64,000 bases of DNA from DATAOG01 sp963782885 (GTDB taxonomy: Bacteria > Pseudomonadota > Alphaproteobacteria > Geminicoccales > Geminicoccaceae), in assembly GCA_963782885.1 (NCBI GenBank), contig CAWALL010000014.1:124001-188000 (forward strand). Reading direction: 5' to 3'. Of the stretch, positions 57,721 through 64,000 are shown piece after piece; the first letter of the stretch is position 1, and each line of letters begins with the position of its first letter. A model generated the notes under the pieces. The model did not search any database. It was not told the DNA's origin and was given only the letters and a program-made list of their open reading frames with translations. Made by a program: the position numbers and the translations under genes.

Positions 57721-59028
57721 CAGGATGCGGAAAAAGGGTGGTCGGTTGGGGTTGATCTGGTAGGTTGGGGTTTGCGGACTACCAGATGTGGGAATTTTGC
57801 GATGCGTGGCGACGACGTCCGGACGGAGAACCTGTTCAGCTACCTGAGCTGTGAGGCGCGGGTGCCGCAGGACCACCCGTTGCGGCCGATCCGGACGATC
57901 GTCGATCAGGCGCTCACGGCCTTGTCGCCGTCCTTCGACCGGCTCTACTCGGATCTTGGCCGGCCGTCGATCCCGCCCGAGAAGCTGCTGCGGGCGCTGC
58001 TGCTGCAGGCTTTCTATTCGGTGCGCTCGGAGCGCCAGCTGATGGAGCAGCTCGACTACAACCTGCTGTTCCGCTGGTTCGTCGGCCTGGCGATGGACGC
58101 GCCGATCTGGGATGTCACGGTGTTCACCAAGAACCGCGAGCGGTTCCTTGAGGGCGAGGTCGCCGCGGCATTCTTCCAGGCGGTGCTCGGCCAGCCCGAG
58201 GTCAGGGCGCTGCTCTCGGACGAGCACTTCAGCGTCGACGGCACGCTGATCGAGGCCTTTGCCAGCCTGAAGAGCTTCAAGCCGAAGGCCGAAGCTGGCG
58301 GCGAGCCACCGCCGGGCGCTGGTGGCGGGCGCAATGCCGAGCGCGACTTTCACGGCGAACGGCGGCGCAACGACACGCATGCCTCGACGACCGATCCGGA
58401 TGCCCGGCTGTTCCGCAAAGGCCGCGGCAAGGAAGCGAAGCTCTGCCACATGGGCCATCTGCTGATGGAGAACCGCAGCGGCCTGATCGTCGATGCGCTG
58501 CTGACGCCAGCCTCCGGCACGGCCGAGCGCGATGCGGCCGAGACCATGCTGGGCCGCCAGAGCGGCCGGCATCGCGCCAGCCTCGGGGCCGACAAGGGCT
58601 ATGACGCGGCCGGCTTCGTCGCGCGGGTCCGGGCGCTCAACGTCACGCCGCACATCGCCCGGAACACCACGCGGCGCTCGGCGATCGACGGCCGGACCAC
58701 GCGCCATCGCGGCTACCAGGTCAGCCAGCGGGTGCGCAAGCGGATCGAGGAGGCCTTCGGCTGGATCAAGACGACCGGCGGCCTGCGCAAGACCCGCCAC
58801 CGCGGCACCGAACGGGTCGGCTGGATGTTCACCTTGACCGCGGCGGCCTGCAACCTGATCCGGCTGCCCAAGCTGCTGGCGGCGACCTGAGATGCCCGGA
58901 CTCCGTCCCACGCGCCGCCGAACCGCTTCCTTCGAAGCAAGATGCCCCACGACCGGACCCCTGCAGACCGCTAAATCACACAACAAAGGCCGAAATATGC
59001 CTGAACTTCGCATTATTTCCGCATCCTG
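57721..59028 (+). mobile_element. IS5 family element nested at the IS630 edge
   Basis: Terminal inverted repeats CAGGATGCGGAAA (57721-57733) and TTTCCGCATCCTG (59016-59028), perfect over 13 bp, with direct duplication CTAG at 57717-57720 and 59029-59032. The left CTAG includes the last base of IS630 and its TA, showing that this element landed after IS630. Confidence 0.92.
57802..58890 (+). CDS. IS5 family transposase
   Basis: 362 residues from ATG 57802 (MRGDDVRTENLFSYLS). Landmarks: GRPSIPPEKLLRALLLQAFYSVRSERQLMEQLDYNLLFRWFVG, catalytic Asp in FSVDGTLIEA, second Asp in LGADKGYDAAGF and Glu in RKRIEEAFGWIKT. The frame is complete and the terminal repeats intact, so it is probably functional. 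Confidence 0.92.
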   Translation: MRGDDVRTENLFSYLSCEARVPQDHPLRPIRTIVDQALTALSPSFDRLYSDLGRPSIPPEKLLRALLLQAFYSVRSERQLMEQLDYNLLFRWFVGLAMDAPIWDVTVFTKNRERFLEGEVAAAFFQAVLGQPEVRALLSDEHFSVDGTLIEAFASLKSFKPKAEAGGEPPPGAGGGRNAERDFHGERRRNDTHASTTDPDARLFRKGRGKEAKLCHMGHLLMENRSGLIVDALLTPASGTAERDAAETMLGRQSGRHRASLGADKGYDAAGFVARVRALNVTPHIARNTTRRSAIDGRTTRHRGYQVSQRVRKRIEEAFGWIKTTGGLRKTRHRGTERVGWMFTLTAAACNLIRLPKLLAAT

Positions 59029-59671
59029 CTAGGAGCATAGCCACGAGGTCCGGATCGAATGCCTTGAGTGGGCGCACGCTCCGGTCCAGCACGATGACCT
59101 TGGCGTCGGCCCGCACCGCGATGTGAGCGAACTCGAAGGAGATGTAGCCGCCGCCGATGAACAGTAGCCGCTCCGGGAGGTGGTCGAGCTCGAGGAATCG
59201 GTCGCTGGTCACGACGTGCTCGGCTCCCTCGATCGGGAGCGGCACGGGCTTCGCACCGCTCGCGATCACCACGTGACGAGCGCGGAGGCGATCATCGCCG
59301 ACCGCAACCGTGACCTCGTCCACGAATCGCGCGCTGCCCTTGAACGCGGCGATGCCAGCCTCGGCGAAGGCTTTCTCCCGGTTCGCCGGCACCGGGTCGG
59401 TAAAGCGGCGTTTGAAAGCGATGAGCGTCGGCCAGTCGATCGTGAGGCCAGGGTCATGCACGCCCTTGCTGCGCATCAGGCGCGTCGCATCCACCACTTC
59501 GGCAGCACGCCGGAGCACCTTCTTGGGATCGCAGCCGCGTAACTGGCACGTGCCCCCAAACGGCAGCTTATCGATGATCGCGACCGACCAGCCGGCGCCG
59601 CGGCAGCGGTTCGCCACCGTGCCGGCCGCCGCACCCGTCCCGATCACGACCAGATCGAAATTCTTGTCCAC
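59029..59671 (-). pseudogene. FAD-dependent disulfide reductase, N-terminal part
   Basis: From GTG 59671: FAD-binding VIGTGAAAGTVANRC, redox-active pair in GGTCQLRGCDPKKVL, HVVIASGAKPVPLP, and NAD(P)-binding LLFIGGGYISFEFAH. It is cut at LVAMLL by an IS630 plus a nested IS5. Removing both and one duplicated target gives ATG-CTC-CTA-GAG-CGC, i.e. LVAML-LER, continuing into the C-terminal part at 56590. With one extra base removed near 56236 the rebuilt protein is 450 residues, the usual family length. Original role: NADPH-dependent thiol or metal reduction; no mer genes nearby. Confidence 0.9.
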
Positions 59672-59714
59672 GTGAGCCCCCGTTTTGCAACGAGCGCCGG
59701 GCTGCCAGCCGCAA

Positions 59715-60401
59715 CTATTGAGTTGACCGTCGCGCCTCGATCGCGAGGATCTGCTCGGCGACCATTGTGAGATCGGGGCCAACGATGTCGGGCAGCTCGA
59801 ACAGCGGGTCGAGTGTCATGCCCCGGCGAGCGACGAAGGCGGCGGCGCAGCCGGCGCGCAACGCGCCCGCAACATCCCAGGAATGTGCGGCCACCAGCCG
59901 CAGCGCCTTGGGCTCGACGGCGAACTCGCGCGCCGCTAGGCGGTAGACTTCGGCATGCGGTTTGAGGCGCCTCACCATGTCGGCCGACAGAATGCGCTCG
60001 AAATATCGGGCCAGGCCAGCGTGCTCGAGCTGCGCCTCCGCGACCGCCTGCGTCGAGTTGGTGAGCGCGCAGAGACGGAGGCCCGCCGCGCGCAGCCGGC
60101 GTAGACTTTCCGGCACCTCCGGATGCGGCGGCAGCTCGCGCATGGCACCGAGAATGGCGTTCCGGTTAGCCTCGGTCACGCGCACATCGTGGGCCGCGGC
60201 CGTCATTTCGAGCGCCGACGCCCCGACGGCACCGAAGTCGGAATAGGCGTCGAGAACGGTGGTCAGTAGCGCCGACTGCACCACCTGCCTGAACCACTCC
60301 TTGCCCACGCCGGCGGTGCGAAAAGCGCGTTCGAAGTGCGCGTCCAGCGCCTTCAGGTCCAACAGTGTCTCGTTGACATCAAAAACGATAACGCACGGCA
60401 T
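59715..60401 (-). CDS. Haloacid dehalogenase, type II (HAD family)
   Basis: 228 residues from ATG 60401 (GGAG 9 nt upstream). VIVFDVNETLLDLKAL holds the nucleophilic Asp with the Asn-Glu-Thr variant typical of type II 2-haloacid dehalogenases; CALTNSTQAVAEAQL, RRLKPHAEVYRLAA and LVAAHSWDVAGALRAG complete motifs II to IV. It hydrolyses 2-haloalkanoic acids with inversion. The gene lies 43 nt upstream of the reductase start and in the same direction, so the two may once have formed an operon. Confidence 0.9.
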   Translation of the reverse strand: MPCVIVFDVNETLLDLKALDAHFERAFRTAGVGKEWFRQVVQSALLTTVLDAYSDFGAVGASALEMTAAAHDVRVTEANRNAILGAMRELPPHPEVPESLRRLRAAGLRLCALTNSTQAVAEAQLEHAGLARYFERILSADMVRRLKPHAEVYRLAAREFAVEPKALRLVAAHSWDVAGALRAGCAAAFVARRGMTLDPLFELPDIVGPDLTMVAEQILAIEARRSTQ

Positions 60402-60859
60402 CAGATGATCTCCAGCTCGATGTTCGGGGATAGAACTCAACTGGCGTCTTGCCGTTGAGACTGGCGCCGATCTTCCGCATCATGCAATGGCAGCACCGTT
60501 CGCCGGCGAGACCGACAAGGACCGGAGACGATGTCGCCATCGCGGGTCAACAGGACACCCGAGCCAGGCCTCGATAATTTCGCCCGCGGACCTCGGCGAG
60601 CATGATGTGGCCGGCGCCGATCGGATGCCATGACGGTTTTCCTTGCCATGTTTGTGACGCCAGGGTCACACTGGGGCCGGATCGAGGCAAAAAATTGAAT
60701 GAAGACCTCGTTACATCCCAGCTTGTGGCAAACCGAGTGAATTTGGGTGAAGTCCGGTAAAGCGCGCTGAAGGTGTGGCTCGCGTGCAGGCCAGAGCCAC
60801 CTCTCCTGCCCAGCGACGATGAACCCTCCACGGCGCCTCGCCCCTAACGACCATGCTGA
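60402..60859. other. 458-nt region with no recognised gene
   Basis: Only short frames without domains. Composition around 60640-60760 is less GC-rich than average. It should contain the haloacid dehalogenase promoter. Confidence 0.4.
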
Positions 60860-60901
60860 GTGGCGGACGGCGCGAAGACCGATCCCACCTGTCCGACGAG
60901 C

Positions 60902-61630
60902 CTATCCTGCCGCCAGAGCCTCATCTCCGCGGTCATGGTGCCGAACCGAGGCGCGGGGCCGGCTTGGGCCCGCGCGCGAGCGAAGAGGCAGAAGGGTCGC
61001 GTTCTGCTCGACCCGCCGGAAGTGCAGCGCACGGCCGTAGAAGCCGCGGCGAGCCGGGCTGCGCCCAATGCTGACCACCGCTGTGTCAACCAGCTCGTGC
61101 TCGAAAATCGCGAGCATGGACCGGCGCTGATCCTCGTCGAGAGCGCCGAGCGCGTCGTCCAGCATGACCCAGCGGGGGCGATGCAGCAGGAGGCGCGCGA
61201 AGGCCAGGCGCTGCTGTTCCTCGAGGGACAGATCCTGGTCCCACCGCTCCTCACGATCGAGTGCAGCCAGCAGATGATGCAGCCCGACCCGCTCGAGCGC
61301 GGCGGCGACGGAGGCGCGGTCGAAGCGCCCGGGCGCCGCGGGATAGCTCGCCCCAGCGCGCAGGCTGCCAAGGGGCAGTTACGGCCGCGTCGGCATGAAC
61401 ATCGTGGTGTCGCGCGGGGGCAGGTGGATGATGCCAGCGCCCCACGGCCACAGGCGGCCATGGCACGGAACAGCACGCTCCGGTCCTAAGCATGCTCTGC
61501 TCACCCGGAGCGACCTCGACCCGCGACTGCTCGAACCCAGCCCGACCGCCGGCCAGAGCGAGGTCGAGATCCTCGAGCACCAAGCGCTAGGTCTCGTGAA
61601 CGGCCACCGCGATCCGATCAAGATATTCAC
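60902..61630 (-). pseudogene. Decayed ABC transporter ATPase (ABC_membrane_2/YddA-like)
   Basis: Pieces of one ATP-binding domain lie in different frames: LVLEDLDLALAGG and VAPGEQ (about 61520-61583), LFRAMA (61459-61474) where the P-loop should be, LWPWGAGIIHLPP and MFMPTRP (61379-61440), then LPLGSLRAGASYPAAPG, RWDQDLSLEEQQRLAFARLLLHRPRW, LDDALGALDEDQ (Walker B and D-loop) and VVSIGRSPARRGFYGRALHF. A TAA replaces the Tyr codon after TRP (about 61377). The upstream membrane domain is gone. The family exports peptides or cobalamin-like compounds. Clearly dead. Confidence 0.78.
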
Positions 61631-61983
61631 CGGTCGTTTCGTGCGCCGTGCCAGTGCTCGTTCGCCTTCATCACGGCCCGTGTTAACTAAATTTTACGTC
61701 AATTTACCAAGATTCGGTCAATTCCGGCATCTGGCGCGCGGTAACCTTCCTGCAGCCGACCTCAACTGCCGCCGACAGGCTCTATCGCCACACCGAGGAA
61801 GGGGAAGCACGCTATGTTCTACATCACCGCGGTCGAGGCACTGCGCTTCTACTACAAGGACTGCGGCGGCCCATGGTTGGGGACCCGGCTCTTTGCCCTC
61901 TAGCAGGTGGCGGTGGGTACAAACCCGGGCGGCCTGTGTTGGTCCTGCTGACTCAGCCGCATTTTAGCAGATAGGCATCGCCG
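61631..61983. other. 353-nt region between the dead ABC gene and hpnB
   Basis: AT-richer in 61675-61730, likely carrying the hpnB promoter. No gene recognised; a short frame from 61815 (MFYITAVEALRFYYKD) ends at 61903 after 29 codons and has no clear support. Confidence 0.4.
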
Positions 61984-63180
61984 ATGAACGCGTCGAACAC
62001 AGTATCTGGCCTGGTTAGCCTCTCACTCTTCATCTGGCTTTATCTGCTGTTTGGTCGGCACGGCTTCTGGCGCGCCAAGCCGCGGTTTGAGCTCGAGCGG
62101 TCGCCGGTGCCGCGCGTTTGGCCCGATGTCGTTGCGGTGGTACCGGCGCGGAACGAGGCGGAAACTGTCGAGACCACGCTGCGATCGCTGCTGCGGCAGG
62201 ACTATGGCGGGGCGCTCACGATCGTTCTGGTCGACGATCACAGTCAGGATGGCACGCGGTCGATGGCCGAACGACTGGCGGTCGGGGCAGCGCGGCATCT
62301 CGAGGTGATCGAAGCGCCCGCTCTGCCGGCCGGCTGGTCGGGCAAGCTTTGGGCGGCGGCGAGCGGCCTTCGGCGCGCCGACGAGTTGGCGGCGGCTGCG
62401 CCCTACATCATGCTGACCGACGCCGACATCGCCCATCCGGCGGACAACCTCGCGCGCCTTGTCGCCAAGGCCGAGGCGGAGCGGCTCGATCTGGTCTCGC
62501 TGATGGTCCGGCTCCGCTGCGCGAGCTTTTGGGAGAGGCTCCTGATCCCACCGTTCGTCTTCTTCTTCCAAAAGCTGTACCCGTTTGCCGCGGCCAACGA
62601 TCCGGCCTCCCGGGTCGCGGCGGCCGCCGGCGGCTGCATGCTCGTGCGCCGGCCGGCCTTGCGCGAGGCCGGCGGGATCGAGGCGATCCGTGGCGAGCTG
62701 ATCGACGACGTGGCGCTCGCCCGGGCGATCAAGCGGCGTCCGGGCGGCGGCCGGATCTGGCTCGGCCTCAGCGAGGCGACCCGCAGTCTGAGGCGCTGTG
62801 CGGCGCTTGGCGAGGTGTGGACGATGGTCGCGCGAACCGCCGATACCCAGCTCCGGCACTCCCTGCTCCTGCTGATCGTCACGCTGCTTGGCCTGGTGAT
62901 CACCTACGTGGTGCCGCCGCTCGCACTGCTGGCGGGCCTGACCGGGCGCACTCCCTGGCTTGCGGAGCTCCAACTCGCGGGTCTGGGTCTCTTGGGGCTC
63001 GCAGGCATGGCGGTCGCGTTCTCGCCAACGCTGCGGTTGTATCGGCTCGGGGTCGCCTGGAGCCTGACCTTGCCGGTCGCGGCCATGCTGTTTGCCGCCA
63101 TGACCGTGGCCTCGGCGGTGCGGTACAGGCGCGGCACCGGCGGCCGCTGGAAGGGCCGGGTGTTGACTCCCGAGGCTTGA
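61984..63180 (+). CDS. hpnB: Glycosyltransferase family 2, HpnB-like
   Basis: 398 residues from ATG 61984. An N-terminal membrane helix (SGLVSLSLFIWLYLLFG), then the GT-A core: VVAVVPARNEAETVETTLRSLL, LVDDHSQDGTRSMAE, MLTDADIAH (DxD-type metal site) and a GELIDDVALARAIKRR catalytic base region, followed by three or four C-terminal membrane helices (about 295-390). This architecture matches hopene-associated glycosyltransferase HpnB. It may glycosylate bacteriohopanetetrol; no other hopanoid gene is in the window. Confidence 0.87.
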   Translation: MNASNTVSGLVSLSLFIWLYLLFGRHGFWRAKPRFELERSPVPRVWPDVVAVVPARNEAETVETTLRSLLRQDYGGALTIVLVDDHSQDGTRSMAERLAVGAARHLEVIEAPALPAGWSGKLWAAASGLRRADELAAAAPYIMLTDADIAHPADNLARLVAKAEAERLDLVSLMVRLRCASFWERLLIPPFVFFFQKLYPFAAANDPASRVAAAAGGCMLVRRPALREAGGIEAIRGELIDDVALARAIKRRPGGGRIWLGLSEATRSLRRCAALGEVWTMVARTADTQLRHSLLLLIVTLLGLVITYVVPPLALLAGLTGRTPWLAELQLAGLGLLGLAGMAVAFSPTLRLYRLGVAWSLTLPVAAMLFAAMTVASAVRYRRGTGGRWKGRVLTPEA

Positions 63181-63660
63181 GCGCAACAGTTCGCGACCGC
63201 CGCGACGCGATGTGAGATCGAGCTGCCTTGTTTGTCACCCGCTCTCGTGTCTGATCGCCACCCCGAGTCGGTGGTTCACCAAGGCGAAGAATGGTGGAAA
63301 TGCCTCAGGAGACCGGCCTGCGCGAGGCTGGAGGGGCTTGGATCCACTGGCGGTCGCTCGTAGCATTGTTGGTCCGGCGGACTCGTCGGGCAGGAGAGGG
63401 AGCAGGCCAATGGGCGCCACTCTTCTGTCCGAGGTCGGCGCGTGCGGCCGCCGCAAGTTGGGGTCAGGCACCGGCGCATCAATCTCTGAGAGTGCGTGGT
63501 CGCCGATCGAGCGAGCTCGTCCGTTCACCGCAGAGGGTTCGTCGATGTCACCGCTGCCCCGCGTCCCTGCCGGACGCTTCCGCCGGAGCGGAACTCGTGG
63601 TCTCGCTGAGGCCGCCGAGGGCCTGTTCTGCGGCCTCTGGTCCAAGGGCAATCCTGGGCG
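63181..63660. other. Region without a recognised gene
   Basis: Long overlapping frames on both strands arise from GC bias and contain no domain. Part of it may belong to the noncoding end of the IS110 element that starts beyond the window. Confidence 0.35.
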
Positions 63661-63685
63661 TCGATCCGATGCCGGACGAGGTGCA

Positions 63686-63760
63686 TCTGGAGGCGCGGGC
63701 GTCAAGGCGGGCGAAGCCCCCGGCCTGGCCGGCCCTGGCCTTGACGCCCGCGCCTCCAGA
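63686..63760 (-). repeat. 22-bp perfect inverted repeat downstream of the IS110 fragment
   Basis: Arms at 63686-63707 and 63739-63760 (beginning TCTGGAGGCGCG) are exact reverse complements with a 31-nt loop. Weaker flanking pairs (TCGATCC 63661-63667 with GGATCGA 63779-63785) extend the structure. It lies 44 nt after the stop of the IS110 transposase fragment, like the inverted repeat at 49079-49268. Confidence 0.65.
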
Positions 63761-63803
63761 TACGGCTCTGTGATCATTGGATCGATGCCACGTTCCGACC
63801 TTC

Positions 63804-64000
63804 TCAGGCCGCGGCACCGGCTGGCGCATCCGGCTCGCGCTGCCAACGGAAGTCAGTGCCGTCCAGCCACTTCCGGTGTATGATCACCGCCAGCCGCCGT
63901 GCCACGGCGATCTGGGCGCGCAGGAGCACCTCGAGGCCCCAGCGCTTCACCCAGCTCCATCGGCTCACCCGGGTCAGCAGCGCGTTCGCGGCCTCGCACA
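63804..64000 (-). CDS. IS110 family transposase, 3' end only (runs off the window)
   Basis: The minus-strand frame from the window edge to the stop at 63804 encodes EAANALLTRVSRWSWVKRW, IAVARRLAVIIHRKW and LDGTDFRWQREP, matching the C-terminal helices of the transposase at 52120-53151 (EAANVMLTRAGRFS, VLHRMWLDGTSFRFG). 64 residues are visible. A third, different IS110 element. Confidence 0.82.
   Translation of the reverse strand, partial: CEAANALLTRVSRWSWVKRWGLEVLLRAQIAVARRLAVIIHRKWLDGTDFRWQREPDAPAGAAA

Noticed and set aside
63235..63846. Minus-strand 203-codon frame near the right end
   Set aside because: Overlaps the end of the IS110 transposase in another frame and the inverted repeat; proline/arginine-rich shadow composition.

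Overview
The window is GC-rich chromosomal DNA, most likely from a soil or plant-associated alphaproteobacterium of Rhodospirillales type. This is an inference from gene content: class I lysyl-tRNA synthetase, PmbA followed by a CysQ-like phosphatase, a TIGR01459-type HAD protein, hopanoid-type glycosyltransferase HpnB, and a TreS-maltokinase fusion next to GlgB. No tRNA, rRNA or CRISPR array was found.

Layout. 1-4.8 kb: end of an alpha-glucan operon (TreS-maltokinase fusion, branching enzyme GlgB). 4.9-11.7 kb: a degenerate, frameshifted EAL protein, a HAD phosphatase, then lysS, rsmB and purH. 11.8-15.3 kb: a compact putative cell-surface operon (small YLDPG protein, methyltransferase, membrane sulfatase-like protein). 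15.3-24.3 kb: mixed housekeeping and stress genes (OsmC, Nudix, PhoD, DUF488, TPR, MFS, DUF2270, thioredoxin-fold protein), plus a 40-residue secreted cysteine-rich peptide too short for routine gene calling. 25-33.4 kb: ubiD, an AT-rich secreted-protein locus, an EamA transporter, a toxin-antitoxin pair with a palindromic operator, pmbA-cysQ, and an ECF sigma/anti-sigma pair. 33.4-38.8 kb: kynurenine pathway genes kynU and kynA (kynU frameshifted), small unknowns, an SRPBCC protein and a class III nucleotide cyclase. 39-42.8 kb: a less GC-rich inserted segment with a KAP-family P-loop NTPase and an unknown Rossmann-like protein. 42.9-46.3 kb: mmsA, a VapBC-type pair and an exported cyclase-family hydrolase.

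46.5-59.0 kb is an insertion-sequence hub: IS256, IS110, a deleted IS5/IS1182 remnant fused to an IS1380 copy, an IS1111-type IS110 element set exactly between two IS1380 ends, a second IS1380, an IS427-type IS5 element, an IS630 and another IS5 element. The last two are nested in a flavoprotein disulfide reductase gene whose original reading frame can be rebuilt to the base. 59.7-64 kb: a haloacid dehalogenase, a decayed ABC ATPase, hpnB, and the 3' end of another IS110 element.

Three transposase genes of two unrelated families (IS256 and two IS110) have a long leader hairpin whose 3' arm contains the ribosome-binding site and lies next to the start codon. This looks like a shared defence against translation of read-through transcripts. 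Several ordinary genes (EAL protein, kynU, KAP NTPase) carry single-base frameshifts, mostly in short homopolymers, so assembly error is a real alternative to pseudogenization.
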